Notes under the pieces: generated by a model | Seen by the model: only the letters and a program-made list of their open reading frames with translations | The model's database searches: none | Told to the model about the DNA's origin: nothing | Part shown: piece by piece, positions 48,201 to 59,336 of the stretch | Position numbering within the stretch: the first letter of the stretch is position 1 | How the letters are laid out: every line of letters starts with the position of its first letter | Position numbers and translations under genes: made by a program | Assembly: GCF_000364625.1 (NCBI RefSeq) | Contig: NZ_KB822602.1 | Coordinates: forward strand, 153,295 to 217,294 | Length of the DNA stretch: 64,000 nt | Source: Pseudomonas thermotolerans DSM 14292 | Lineage (GTDB): Bacteria; Pseudomonadota; Gammaproteobacteria; Pseudomonadales; Pseudomonadaceae | Direction: 5' to 3'

Positions 48201-48779
48201 TCAGGGAATCTGCACGCCCTCGGCCAGTAGCATGTCCACCAGGCGGATCAGTGGCAGGCCGATCAGGCTGGTGGCGTCCGGGCCCTCGGTGGCGCGGAAC
48301 AGGCTGATGCCCAGTCCCTCGCACTTGAAGCTGCCGGCGCAGTCGAACGGCTGCTCGGCCTCCAGATAGCGGCGAATGCGCGCCTCGTCCAGCTCGCGAA
48401 AGTGCACGGTGAAGGGCACGCAGTCGACCTGGCAGTGGCCGGTGGCGCTGTTGAGCAGGGCCAGGCCGGTGAGAAAGCGCACGCTAGCGCCGCTGGCGGC
48501 GAGCAACTGACGAGTGGCGCGTTCCAGATCGTGGGGCTTGCCGAGTATCTCGGAGCCGTTCACCGCCACCTGGTCGGAGCCGATGATCAGGTGCTCGGGA
48601 TAGCGCTCAGCCAGGGCGCGGGCCTTGGCCTCGGCGAGGCGGCGCACCAGAGTCTCGGCATCCTCGTCCGGGTGGCGGCTTTCGTCGATCTCCGGTGCGG
48701 CGCAGGTGAAGGGCAGGCGCAGGCGGGCGAGCAGTTCGCGGCGGTAGGGGGAGCCGGAGGCGAGAATCAGTGGCGGCAT
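48201..48779 (-). CDS. Maf-like nucleoside triphosphate pyrophosphatase (YceF type)
   Basis: A 192-residue Maf/HAM1-fold enzyme. LILASGSPYRRELL at residues 4-17, EIDESRHPDEDAE and IIGSDQVAVN are the family's phosphate- and base-binding segments. E. coli YceF hydrolyses m7GTP. As in enterobacteria, it lies next to yceD-rpmF-plsX but on the opposite strand. Confidence 0.92.
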   Translation of the reverse strand: MPPLILASGSPYRRELLARLRLPFTCAAPEIDESRHPDEDAETLVRRLAEAKARALAERYPEHLIIGSDQVAVNGSEILGKPHDLERATRQLLAASGASVRFLTGLALLNSATGHCQVDCVPFTVHFRELDEARIRRYLEAEQPFDCAGSFKCEGLGISLFRATEGPDATSLIGLPLIRLVDMLLAEGVQIP

Positions 48780-48850
48780 CAGGGAATCCTCGAATGCAGA
48801 GGGCGCGATTCTAGCGACGTCGAGGACGGCGCCGATAGCCGGAATTTCCT

Positions 48851-48879
48851 TTGACAGGGGCAGGGTATCTCCCTAGAAT
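48851..48879 (+). promoter_or_regulatory. strong sigma-70 promoter before yceD-rpmF
   Basis: TTGACA (48851-48856) and TAGAAT (48874-48879) with a 17-base spacer. The expected start point near 48886 leaves only about three bases before the chosen ATG at 48889. Confidence 0.7.
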
Positions 48880-48888
48880 GCCGCGCCT

Positions 48889-49416
48889 ATGTTGAATGGG
48901 CCGATTCCACCTCACGTCGATCCGCGCAAGCTGGCCGATCGGAATGTCACGCTGAACTGCGAGACACCGCTGAACGAGCTGACACGCTTTTGCGATCCGC
49001 TTGCCGAAACAGAGGGCACCGTCCGTGCGAAGTTCGTCTTCGAGCGTGGCGAGCGCAATCTGGTCGTCATGCGCAGCGAGCTCGACGTCGAGGTCAAGAT
49101 GGTTTGCCAGCGTTGTCTGGAACTGGTCGCGCTACCGATCCACAGCGAGTGTCACTACGCCGTGGTGAAGGAGGGTGCGAATACCCAGTCGCTGCCGAAA
49201 GGCTATGACGTGCTGGAGTTGGGCGAGGCCCCTCTGGAACTGCTGGAGCTGGTCGAGGACGAGTTGCTGCTCGCCTTGCCCATAGTGCCAGCTCATGATC
49301 CGAAAGATTGCCAGCAGCCGGCGGGACTCGAAGAGCCCGACTCGAGCGAGGACGAGGTGACGCGGTCCAACCCGTTCAGTGTATTGGCACAGTTAAAGCG
49401 TGACCCAAAAGTTTAG
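48889..49416 (+). CDS. yceD: YceD/DUF177 family protein (23S rRNA accumulation protein)
   Basis: A 175-residue acidic protein with CQRCLELV near residue 69 and the [11 protein letters not shown] segment near 128 that typify DUF177. In E. coli and plants the homologue is needed for 23S rRNA accumulation. It lies 11 bases before rpmF, the conserved partner. No ribosome site is visible upstream of the ATG. Confidence 0.9.
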   Translation: MLNGPIPPHVDPRKLADRNVTLNCETPLNELTRFCDPLAETEGTVRAKFVFERGERNLVVMRSELDVEVKMVCQRCLELVALPIHSECHYAVVKEGANTQSLPKGYDVLELGEAPLELLELVEDELLLALPIVPAHDPKDCQQPAGLEEPDSSEDEVTRSNPFSVLAQLKRDPKV

Positions 49417-49427
49417 GAGTTTTGATT

Positions 49428-49610
49428 ATGGCTGTTCAGCAGAACAAAAAATCCCGCTCTGCCCGTGACATGCGTCGTTCCCACGATGCTCTCACCGCCA
49501 ACGCCCTGTCCGTTGAAAAGACCACCGGTGAAGTGCACCTGCGTCACCACGTGTCCCCCGAGGGCGTGTACCGTGGCCGCAAGGTGATCGACAAGGGCGC
49601 AGACGAGTAA
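49428..49610 (+). CDS. rpmF: 50S ribosomal protein L32
   Basis: A 60-residue basic protein, [19 protein letters not shown] at the start and GVYRGRKVI at the end, matching L32. A TTAGGAGT ribosome site lies upstream. The gene is followed after three bases by plsX, linking ribosome supply to lipid synthesis as in many bacteria. Confidence 0.97.
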   Translation: MAVQQNKKSRSARDMRRSHDALTANALSVEKTTGEVHLRHHVSPEGVYRGRKVIDKGADE

Positions 49611-49613
49611 TCC

Positions 49614-50621
49614 TTGTCCGCTTCGGTCATCGCGATCGATGCAATGGGTGGGGACCACGGTCCCCACTGCATTGTTCCGGCCTGCCTGTCCGTGCTGGCC
49701 GAGCTTCCCTCCCTGCAACTGGTCCTCGTCGGCCAGGCTCCACTCCTTGAAGAATTCCTTGCCTGTCAACCTGGCGTCGATAGGTCGCGTCTGCGCATTG
49801 AGCACGCCGGCGAAGTGATCGGCATGGACGAACGTCCGGCCCAGGCCCTGCGCGGCAAGCCCGACTCCTCCATGCGTCGTGCCCTGGAGCTGGTACGCAG
49901 CGGACAGGCCCGCGCCTGCGTCAGTGCCGGCAACACCGGCGCGCTGATGGCTCTGTCCCGCTACGTGCTGAAGACCCTGCCTGGTATCGACCGCCCGGCG
50001 ATGGTCACCGCGGTGCCCACCGAGCGCGGCCACTGCCACCTGCTCGACCTGGGCGCGAACGTCGACTGCAGCGCCGAGCACCTCTACCAGTTCGCGGTGA
50101 TGGGGGCGGTGGCCGCCGAGGCGTTGGGCATCGAGCGGCCGAAGGTGGCCCTGCTCAACGTCGGCACCGAGGACATCAAGGGCAACCAGCAGGTCAAGCT
50201 GGCCGCCAGCCTGCTCCAGCGGGCGCAGGGCCTGAACTACGTCGGCTACATCGAGGGCGATGGCCTGTATCGCGGCGAGGCCGACGTGGTGGTGTGCGAT
50301 GGTTTCGTCGGCAACATCCTGCTGAAGTCCAGCGAGGGGCTGGCCAGCCTGGTCTCCAAACGTCTCGAAACGCTGTTCCGGCAGAGCCTGGGGGCTCGAC
50401 TGGTTGGCGCCCTGGCACGGCCGCTGTTGCGTCGCCTGCAGAACGAGCTGGCCCCGGCCCGGCACAACGGCGCCAGCTTTCTCGGCCTGCAGGGCATAGT
50501 GGTGAAGAGCCACGGCTCGGCGGGGCCGGAGGGTTTTCAGAGCGCCATTCGTCACGCCCTGCGTGAAGTGCGCGAGGACCTGCCGCAGCGCCTGCACGGC
50601 CGCCTCGAACATCTGCTATAG
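49614..50621 (+). CDS. plsX: phosphate acyltransferase PlsX
   Basis: A 335-residue enzyme making acyl-phosphate from acyl-ACP for phospholipid synthesis. [12 protein letters not shown] at residues 6-17, [10 protein letters not shown] and [14 protein letters not shown] are family signatures. It starts with TTG three bases after rpmF and has no clear ribosome site, so it relies on coupling. Confidence 0.94.
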   Translation: MSASVIAIDAMGGDHGPHCIVPACLSVLAELPSLQLVLVGQAPLLEEFLACQPGVDRSRLRIEHAGEVIGMDERPAQALRGKPDSSMRRALELVRSGQARACVSAGNTGALMALSRYVLKTLPGIDRPAMVTAVPTERGHCHLLDLGANVDCSAEHLYQFAVMGAVAAEALGIERPKVALLNVGTEDIKGNQQVKLAASLLQRAQGLNYVGYIEGDGLYRGEADVVVCDGFVGNILLKSSEGLASLVSKRLETLFRQSLGARLVGALARPLLRRLQNELAPARHNGASFLGLQGIVVKSHGSAGPEGFQSAIRHALREVREDLPQRLHGRLEHLL

Positions 50622-50662
50622 AGAGTGACTCCGCATGCCCGGCGAGTAGCACCTGCTAGCTT

Positions 50663-50678
50663 CGCGGATGTGACCGCG
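50663..50678. repeat. repeat copy 1, plsX-fabD gap
   Basis: CGCGG-ATGTGA-CCGCG, an inverted repeat. Its last 14 bases, CGGATGTGACCGCG, recur exactly in the fabG-acpP gap. Confidence 0.6.
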
Positions 50679-50766
50679 CCCCATGGCTCGTCATCCAACT
50701 TCCAGTTCGTCGCCAGGGCCTGGCCCTGTGCGGTTCTCCGATGATCAGACCTCAAGGACTCCCGCA

Positions 50767-51705
50767 ATGTCTGCATCTTTCGCATTCGTCTTCCCCGGCC
50801 AGGGTTCGCAGTCTCTCGGCATGCTCGCCGAGCAGGGTGCTCGGCACGCCCTGGTTCGCGACACCTTCGCCGAGGCCTCCGAGGCCCTCGGCTACGATCT
50901 CTGGGCACTGACCCAGGAGGGCCCGGAAGAGCGCCTCAACCAGACCGACAAGACCCAGCCGGCCATCCTTACCGCCTCCATCGCCCTGTGGCGCCTCTGG
51001 CAGGCTGAGGGTGGCGCGCGGCCGGCCTTCGTCGCCGGGCACAGCCTGGGCGAGTACTCGGCGCTGGTCGCTGCCGGGAGCCTGGGCTTCGCCGACGCGG
51101 TCAAGCTGGTCGAGCGTCGTGGCCAACTGATGCAGGAGGCCGTGCCGGCAGGGCAGGGCGGCATGGCGGCGATCCTCGGCCTGGAGGATGATGACGTGCG
51201 CGCCGCCTGTGTAGAAGCCGCCCAGGGCGAAGTGGTCAGTGCGGTGAACTTCAATGCCCCGGGCCAGGTGGTGATCGCCGGTGCCGCGTCCGCCGTGGCT
51301 CGCGCCGTCGAGGCCTGCAAGGCCAAGGGTGCCAAGCGCGCCATGCCGCTGCCGGTCAGCGTGCCGTCCCACTGCGAACTGATGCGCCCGGCCGCCGAGC
51401 GCTTCGCCGAGGCGGTCGCCGCGGTGACCTGGCAGGCCCCGCAGATCCCTCTGGTGCAGAACGTCAGCGCGGCTATCGTCAGCGACCTGGAAACCCTCAA
51501 GCGCGACCTGCTGGCTCAGCTGTACAGCCCGGTGCGCTGGGTGGAATCGGTGGTGCGCCTGTCGGAACAAGGCGTCACCGCCTTGGTCGAATGCGGCCCG
51601 GGCAAGGTGCTGTCGGGTCTCAACAAGCGTTGTGTGAAGGGCGTCGAGACCTACGGCCTGGACACCCCGGATGCCTTCGCCGCGACTCGCGCGGCTCTGG
51701 CCTGA
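50767..51705 (+). CDS. fabD: malonyl-CoA:ACP transacylase
   Basis: A 312-residue enzyme loading malonate onto ACP. FPGQGSQ at residues 8-14, the nucleophile Ser in GHSLGEYSA (about residue 92), and the His in PVSVPSHCELM are all present. ATG at 50767 is chosen over a longer frame that has no family sequence. RBS region CAAGGA. Confidence 0.96.
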   Translation: MSASFAFVFPGQGSQSLGMLAEQGARHALVRDTFAEASEALGYDLWALTQEGPEERLNQTDKTQPAILTASIALWRLWQAEGGARPAFVAGHSLGEYSALVAAGSLGFADAVKLVERRGQLMQEAVPAGQGGMAAILGLEDDDVRAACVEAAQGEVVSAVNFNAPGQVVIAGAASAVARAVEACKAKGAKRAMPLPVSVPSHCELMRPAAERFAEAVAAVTWQAPQIPLVQNVSAAIVSDLETLKRDLLAQLYSPVRWVESVVRLSEQGVTALVECGPGKVLSGLNKRCVKGVETYGLDTPDAFAATRAALA

Positions 51706-51721
51706 AGCAAGGAGAAACTGC

Positions 51722-52462
51722 ATGAGCCTGCAAGGTAAAGTTGCGCTGGTCACCGGCGCGAGCCGTGGTATCGGTCAAGCTATCGCCCTCGAGCTGGGCC
51801 GTCGCGGCGCCGTGGTGATCGGCACCGCCACCACCGCCAGCGGCGCCGAGCGCATCGCCGAGACCCTCAAGGCGGCCGGCATCGAAGGCGCTGGCCTGGT
51901 GCTGGACGTCGGCAACGACGAGTCGGTGGCCTCCACCCTGGAGCACATCCAGCAGCACCTCGGTCAGCCGCTGATCCTGGTCAACAACGCCGGGATTACC
52001 CGCGACAACCTGATGATGCGCATGAAGGACGACGAGTGGTTCGACGTCATCAACACCAACCTGAACAGCCTCTATCGCCTGACCAAGGCGGTGCTGCGTG
52101 GCATGACTAAGGCGCGTTGGGGCCGCGTCATCAATATCGGCTCGGTGGTCGGGGCCATGGGGAACGCCGGGCAGACCAACTACGCCGCCGCCAAGGCCGG
52201 TCTGGAAGGCTTCAGCCGCGCCCTGGCGCGCGAGGTCGGTTCGCGGGCGATCACCGTCAACACGGTAGCCCCGGGCTTCATCGACACCGACATGACCCGC
52301 GAGCTGCCCGAGGCTCAGCGCGAGGCACTGCTCACCCAGATTCCCCTGGGCCGCCTCGGCCAGGCGGAGGAAATTGCCAAGGTGGTCGGTTTCCTGGCTT
52401 CCGACGATGCTGCCTATATCACCGGGGCGACCATTCCGGTGAACGGCGGCATGTACATGTAA
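51722..52462 (+). CDS. fabG: 3-oxoacyl-ACP reductase
   Basis: A 246-residue SDR with TGASRGIG (12-19), NNAG and YAAAK around the catalytic Tyr. It reduces beta-ketoacyl-ACP with NADPH. AAGGAG lies before the start, 16 bases after fabD. Confidence 0.96.
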   Translation: MSLQGKVALVTGASRGIGQAIALELGRRGAVVIGTATTASGAERIAETLKAAGIEGAGLVLDVGNDESVASTLEHIQQHLGQPLILVNNAGITRDNLMMRMKDDEWFDVINTNLNSLYRLTKAVLRGMTKARWGRVINIGSVVGAMGNAGQTNYAAAKAGLEGFSRALAREVGSRAITVNTVAPGFIDTDMTRELPEAQREALLTQIPLGRLGQAEEIAKVVGFLASDDAAYITGATIPVNGGMYM

Positions 52463-52464
52463 GC

Positions 52465-52478
52465 CGGATGTGACCGCG
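52465..52478. repeat. repeat copy 2, fabG-acpP gap
   Basis: Exact copy of the 14 bases CGGATGTGACCGCG found after plsX. Here too it lies directly behind the stop codon of the preceding gene. Confidence 0.6.
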
Positions 52479-52501
52479 ACACTCGGCGATAAGTCATAGG
52501 T

Positions 52502-52528
52502 GTTGTCTAAAATCCGCTATAAGACAAC
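52502..52528. promoter_or_regulatory. inverted repeat upstream of the acpP promoter
   Basis: GTTGTCT and AGACAAC are separated by 13 bases, about 55 bases before the predicted acpP -35. It could be an operator or an RNA hairpin of the fabG 3' end. Confidence 0.4.
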
Positions 52529-52582
52529 GGTCGATTTATAGACAGATGGTTGGAGTGGTGGGCAGGCCCCGGGGTTTTTGGC

Positions 52583-52610
52583 TTGAAATGCGGAAAACCC
52601 TTTCTATACA
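52583..52610 (+). promoter_or_regulatory. predicted acpP promoter
   Basis: TTGAAA (52583-52588) and TATACA (52605-52610), spacer 16. It would give a leader of about 46 nucleotides and allow acpP to be made in excess over the other fab genes. Confidence 0.65.
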
Positions 52611-52641
52611 CTTACCCACCAACCAGCCGCCTGGATTTGTT

Positions 52642-52663
52642 CATTAGGAGTGAAAACAAGGTA
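52642..52663 (+). promoter_or_regulatory. acpP ribosome site with complementarity to the RgsA candidate
   Basis: CATTAGGAGT (52642-52651), the AAA at 52653-52655 and CAAGGTA (52657-52663) can pair with the minus-strand transcript of 59168-59188. About 20 pairs form with one bulged G and one mismatch. The pairing covers the Shine-Dalgarno and the first base of the start codon. Confidence 0.7.
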
Positions 52664-52899
52664 TGAGCACCATCGAAGAACGCGTCAAGAAAATCGTCGC
52701 TGAACAGCTTGGCGTAAAAGAAGAGGAAGTGACCAACAGCGCTTCCTTCGTCGAAGACCTGGGTGCCGATTCTCTTGACACCGTGGAGCTGGTGATGGCC
52801 CTCGAAGAAGAATTCGAGACCGAAATCCCGGATGAGCAAGCTGAAAAGATCACCACCGTTCAGGAAGCCATCGATTACATCACTGCCCATGCGCAGTAA
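52663..52899 (+). CDS. acpP: acyl carrier protein
   Basis: A 78-residue acidic four-helix protein. The phosphopantetheine Ser is in [17 protein letters not shown] (about residue 38). It carries growing acyl chains for fatty acid and lipid A synthesis. It has its own promoter, an AGGAG ribosome site and a terminator, fitting its high expression. Confidence 0.98.
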   Translation: MSTIEERVKKIVAEQLGVKEEEVTNSASFVEDLGADSLDTVELVMALEEEFETEIPDEQAEKITTVQEAIDYITAHAQ

Positions 52900-52927
52900 G
52901 ATTTGATCGTCGATTTCCTGATCGGAG

Positions 52928-52966
52928 AAAACCGCACGCCCTTCATCGGGCGTGCGGTTTTTCTTT
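52928..52966 (+). terminator. terminator after acpP
   Basis: AAAACCGCACGCCC and GGGCGTGCGGTTTT form a perfect 14-bp stem around TTCATC, followed by further T residues. It separates acpP from fabF at least partly. Confidence 0.92.
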
Positions 52967-53074
52967 AAGAGCTTGAACCCGGTCGGCCAGCGGCAGGGCG
53001 GGGTGGCCCCGGGCAGTGCGTCGGGGTGGGATCCAGAGAACGAAAGCAGTAGAGACAGAACGAAGGAGATTGCT

Positions 53075-54319
53075 GTGTCGCGTAGACGCGTTGTGGTCAC
53101 CGGCCTGGGCATGGTGTCGCCGTTGGGTACCGATGTGCCGAGCACTTGGCAGGGTATTCTGGCGGGGCGCAGCGGTATCGCGCTGATCGAGCACACCGAC
53201 CTTTCGGCTTACTCCACCCGCTTCGGCGGCTCGGTCAAGGGATTCGACGTCGAGCCCTACCTGTCCCTCAAGGAAGCCCGCAAGCTCGACCTGTTCATCC
53301 AGTACGGCCTGGCCGCCAGCTTCCAGGCGGTCCGCGATTCCGGCCTGGAAGTCAGCGACGCCAACCGCGAGCGCATCGGCGTGGTGATGGGCTCGGGCAT
53401 TGGTGGCCTGACCAACATCGAGAATACCTGTCGGACCCTCTTCGAGCAGGGCCCGCGGCGCATTTCGCCGTTCTTCGTGCCCGGCTCGATCATCAACATG
53501 ATTTCCGGCTTCCTGTCGATCCACCTGGGGCTGCAGGGGCCGAATTACGCCATCACCACCGCCTGCACCACCAGCACCCACTGCATCGGCATGGCGGCGC
53601 GCAACATCGCCTACGGCGAGGCCGATGTGATGATCGCCGGCGGCGCCGAGATGGCCGCCTGCGGCCTGGGCATCGGCGGCTTCGCCGCGTCCCGCGCGCT
53701 GTCCACCCGCAACGATGACCCGCAGGCCGCCAGCCGGCCGTGGGACAAGGACCGCGACGGCTTCGTGCTGTCCGACGGCGCCGGCGCCATGGTTCTGGAG
53801 GAGCTGGAACACGCCAAGGCCCGTGGCGCCACCATCTATGCCGAGCTGATCGGCTTCGGCATGAGCGGCGACGCCTACCATATGACCCTGCCGCCGGAAG
53901 ACGGTGCCGGGGCTGCCCGCTGCATGAAGAACGCCCTGCGCGATGCCGGCCTGAATCCGGAAGCGGTGGACTACATCAATGCCCACGGTACTTCCACCCC
54001 GGCCGGCGATCTGGCCGAGGCGGCGGCGATCAAGTCGGTGTTCGGCGAGCACGCCTACCGTCTGTCGGTCAGCTCGACCAAGTCGATGACTGGTCACCTG
54101 CTCGGCGCCGCCGGTGCGGTGGAGGCGATCTTCAGCGTGCTGGCGATCCGCGACCGCATCGCCCCGCCGACCATCAATCTGGACGAGCCGGACGAAGGCT
54201 GCGACCTCGACTTCGTGCCGCATCAGGCCAAGGAGCGCGAGATCGACGTGGCGCTGTCCAACTCCTTCGGTTTCGGCGGCACCAATGGCACCCTGGTGTT
54301 CCGCCGGTTCAACGGCTGA
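53075..54319 (+). CDS. fabF: beta-ketoacyl-ACP synthase II
   Basis: A 414-residue condensing enzyme. The active-site Cys is in [10 protein letters not shown] (about residue 163), and the two His in [11 protein letters not shown] and [12 protein letters not shown]. It elongates acyl-ACP. GTG start with a GAAGGAGA ribosome site. The frame can be extended upstream but only over the acpP terminator. Confidence 0.96.
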   Translation: MSRRRVVVTGLGMVSPLGTDVPSTWQGILAGRSGIALIEHTDLSAYSTRFGGSVKGFDVEPYLSLKEARKLDLFIQYGLAASFQAVRDSGLEVSDANRERIGVVMGSGIGGLTNIENTCRTLFEQGPRRISPFFVPGSIINMISGFLSIHLGLQGPNYAITTACTTSTHCIGMAARNIAYGEADVMIAGGAEMAACGLGIGGFAASRALSTRNDDPQAASRPWDKDRDGFVLSDGAGAMVLEELEHAKARGATIYAELIGFGMSGDAYHMTLPPEDGAGAARCMKNALRDAGLNPEAVDYINAHGTSTPAGDLAEAAAIKSVFGEHAYRLSVSSTKSMTGHLLGAAGAVEAIFSVLAIRDRIAPPTINLDEPDEGCDLDFVPHQAKEREIDVALSNSFGFGGTNGTLVFRRFNG

Positions 54320-55131
54320 TGCTGGACTGGGTCGACGGACGCCCGGTGCAGACGCTGTCCGTCAGGGACCGCGGACTCGCCTACGGTGACGGTCTGTTCG
54401 AGACCATCGCCGTCAAGAGCGGTCGACCCAGACTGCTGTCCCGCCACTTGGCGCGCCTGTCAGACGGCTGCGCGCGCCTCGCCATCCCCTGTGATCAGGG
54501 CTTGCTGCGCGACGAGCTGCTGGCCTTCTGTGCGGCGCTGGGCGAGGGCGTCGCCAAGCTGATCCTGACCCGCGGCGACGGTGTGCGCGGCTATGCGCCC
54601 GCGGTCGACGCCGAGCCCCGACGGATTCTCCTGGGCAGCGCCTTTCCCGCCTATCCGCCAGGCAACGCGGAGCAGGGCGTCCGCCTGTTTCCCTGCCGCA
54701 CCCGCCTGGCCGAGCAGCCCCTGCTGGCAGGGCTCAAGCACCTCAATCGCCTCGAGCAGGTGCTGGCTCGCGGCGAATGGCAGGATGCCGAGTACGCCGA
54801 GGGGCTGATGCGCGACCAGGCCGGCAGGATCGTCGAGGGGGTGTTCAGCAACCTGTTCCTGGTCCGCGACGGGACGCTGGTCACCCCGGCGCTGTCCCGC
54901 TGCGGCGTCGCCGGGGTGATGCGCGCCGAGTTGCTCGACCGGGCGGCCGCCGCGGGGGGTGCGGTCGAGGTACGGGACGTCGACTACGCTGAACTGTTCG
55001 GTGCCGACGAGGTCTTCCTGTGCAACAGCCTGTACGGCATATGGCCGGTACGGGCGCTGGAGGATCGTCACTGGCCGGTGGGGCCGCTCACCCGTAAACT
55101 GCAGCACATCATCCGCGATCTGGATTCCTGA
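54319..55131 (+). CDS. pabC: aminodeoxychorismate lyase
   Basis: A 270-residue fold-type IV PLP enzyme producing 4-aminobenzoate for folate. GLAYGDGLFET near residue 19, the PLP Lys in GLKHLNRLEQ (about 140), and EGVFSNLFLV are visible. The start overlaps fabF by one base. Confidence 0.93.
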   Translation: MLDWVDGRPVQTLSVRDRGLAYGDGLFETIAVKSGRPRLLSRHLARLSDGCARLAIPCDQGLLRDELLAFCAALGEGVAKLILTRGDGVRGYAPAVDAEPRRILLGSAFPAYPPGNAEQGVRLFPCRTRLAEQPLLAGLKHLNRLEQVLARGEWQDAEYAEGLMRDQAGRIVEGVFSNLFLVRDGTLVTPALSRCGVAGVMRAELLDRAAAAGGAVEVRDVDYAELFGADEVFLCNSLYGIWPVRALEDRHWPVGPLTRKLQHIIRDLDS

Positions 55132-55135
55132 AGTC

Positions 55136-57820
<2,685 letters not shown>

Positions 57821-57853
57821 AATCGGCCCGCAACCGTCAGATAGGAATGCCGC

Positions 57854-58210
57854 ATGAGCCTGCCACCCAACCTTGGCCCCCGTAATGGAATCCTGTCCCT
57901 GACCATCAAGGACAAGTCCGTGCTCTATGCCGCCTACATGCCGTTCATCAAGAACGGCGGGCTGTTCATTCCGACCAACAAGAGCTACAGGCTCGGCGAT
58001 GAGGTCTTCATGCTGCTCAACCTGATGGACGAGCCGGAGAAGATCCCGGTGGCCGGCAAGGTGGTGTGGATCACCCCGAAGGGCGCCCAGGGCAACCGAG
58101 CCGCAGGGGTCGGCGTGCAGTTCAACGACGGCGACAACACCGCGCGCAACAAGATCGAGACCTACCTGGCCGGCGCCCTGACCTCGGACCGCCCGACCCA
58201 CACCATGTAA
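57854..58210 (+). CDS. pilZ: type IV pilus assembly protein PilZ
   Basis: A 118-residue PilZ-domain protein. It lacks the RxxxR c-di-GMP motif at the N-terminus, as does the founding P. aeruginosa PilZ, and its sequence and position between holB and tatD match that protein. It works in pilus assembly through contact with PilB/FimX partners in related species. Confidence 0.93.
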   Translation: MSLPPNLGPRNGILSLTIKDKSVLYAAYMPFIKNGGLFIPTNKSYRLGDEVFMLLNLMDEPEKIPVAGKVVWITPKGAQGNRAAGVGVQFNDGDNTARNKIETYLAGALTSDRPTHTM

Positions 58211-58332
58211 CCCGCGGTGCGCTGCCCGCCGGCGGCAGCGCCTCCACCTGTTACCCAGAAGAACCGGGCGCAGCCTGGGTTTTTTCCATTACAATCCGCT
58301 CCCTTCCTTTTCCTTCCAAGCCGTCGTTTGTC

Positions 58333-59118
58333 ATGCTGGTTGATTCCCATTGCCACCTCGACCGTCTGGACCTCACCGCCCATGACGGCTCCCTGGATGC
58401 CGCTCTGGATGCCGCGCGTGCGCGCGGCGTCGGGCATTTCCTGTGCATCGGCGTGAGCGCCGAGAATGCCGCCGCGGTCAAGGCCTTGACCGAGCGCTAC
58501 GCGGACGTGGACTGCTCGGTGGGGGTGCACCCTCTTGACCTCAAGGGGGCGACCCCGGCGCTGGACTGGCTGGTGGCCGAGCTGGCGCATCCCCATGTGG
58601 TGGCGATCGGCGAGACCGGCCTGGACTACCACTACGAGCCGGAAGCTGCCGAGCTGCAGCAGGAAGCCTTCCGCCTGCACCTGGAGGCGGCGCGGATTAC
58701 CGGCAAGCCGGTGATCGTACATACCCGTGCGGCGCGGGCCGATACCCTGCGCCTGCTGCGCGAGGCGGCCCTGCCGCAGGCCGGCGTGCTGCACTGTTTC
58801 ACCGAGGATTGGGAGATGGCCCGGGCTGCCCTGGACCTCGGCTTCTACATCTCCCTGTCGGGAATCGTCACCTTCCGCAATGCCGAGGCCCTGCGCGAGG
58901 TGGCCCGTCAGGTGCCGGCTGACCGCCTGCTGGTGGAGACCGACTCGCCCTACCTGGCGCCGGTACCCCACCGCGGCAAGCCCAACCTGCCGGAATACGT
59001 GCGCGAGGTGGCCGAGTTTCTGGCCAGCGTGCGCGGCATCAGCTTCGAGCAGCTCGCCGCGCAGACCACCGCCAACTTCCGTCGTCTGTTCCCGCTGGCT
59101 CGAGTGGCACAGGGATGA
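58333..59118 (+). CDS. tatD: TatD-family metal-dependent deoxyribonuclease
   Basis: A 261-residue TIM-barrel hydrolase. Metal ligands: DSHCHLD (4-10), GETGLDYHYE, HCFT and ETDSPYLAP. Family members are 3'-5' exonucleases or D-aminoacyl-tRNA-like hydrolases (YcfH). The ATG at 58333 fits the family; the longer frame runs through pilZ. Confidence 0.93.
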   Translation: MLVDSHCHLDRLDLTAHDGSLDAALDAARARGVGHFLCIGVSAENAAAVKALTERYADVDCSVGVHPLDLKGATPALDWLVAELAHPHVVAIGETGLDYHYEPEAAELQQEAFRLHLEAARITGKPVIVHTRAARADTLRLLREAALPQAGVLHCFTEDWEMARAALDLGFYISLSGIVTFRNAEALREVARQVPADRLLVETDSPYLAPVPHRGKPNLPEYVREVAEFLASVRGISFEQLAAQTTANFRRLFPLARVAQG

Positions 59119-59125
59119 CGAAGAC

Positions 59126-59248
59126 AAAAAAAACCCGGGTTCTGGGGGAGTGAATCCGGGTCAAGACCATTAGGAGTAAATCAAGGTACGCAGTCCAAGG
59201 TACCTTGGCTGGCGGGGCACTTGGGGGGAGGTGCCGCACGCCAGTACC
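59126..59248 (-). ncRNA. rgsA: RgsA-like regulatory small RNA
   Basis: About 123 bases read on the minus strand. The 5' part folds as a long hairpin: AAGGTAC/GTACCTT outer pairs, CTGGC/GCCAG and GGCAC/GTGCC inner pairs, and a C-rich loop. A single-stranded stretch with ACTCCTAATG follows. The 3' end is an ACCCGG hairpin with eight T residues. From memory, P. aeruginosa RgsA, an RpoS-dependent RNA of about this size that represses acpP and fis, lies next to tatD. Complementarity to the acpP leader here supports the assignment and the strand. Confidence 0.78.
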
Positions 59249-59252
59249 TTTG

Positions 59253-59258
59253 AGTATT
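59253..59258 (-). promoter_or_regulatory. -10 element of the rgsA candidate
   Basis: On the minus strand CCAATACTC contains AATACT preceded by C, close to the CTATACT form preferred by RpoS. No good -35 is present 17 bases upstream, which also fits RpoS use. Transcription would begin near 59248. Confidence 0.5.
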
Positions 59259-59288
59259 GGCGAAGAACGCCGCACGTCCAGGTAGGTC

Positions 59289-59305
59289 TGTACGTTTTTT
59301 AAACA
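59289..59305. promoter_or_regulatory. possible GacA-type upstream site of rgsA
   Basis: TGT-N11-ACA dyad within TGTACGTTTTTTAAACA. GacA boxes read TGTAAG-N6-CTTACA, so this is only a partial match with a spacing one base shorter. It lies about 40-57 bases before the predicted start. Confidence 0.3.
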
Positions 59306-59336
59306 GATTTGGAATACTCCGGCCTCTGTTGAGTGC

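Noticed and set aside
59119..59336. Reading the tatD-aminotransferase gap as a plus-strand RNA
   Set aside because: The T tract of the terminator and the complementarity to acpP both require the minus strand.
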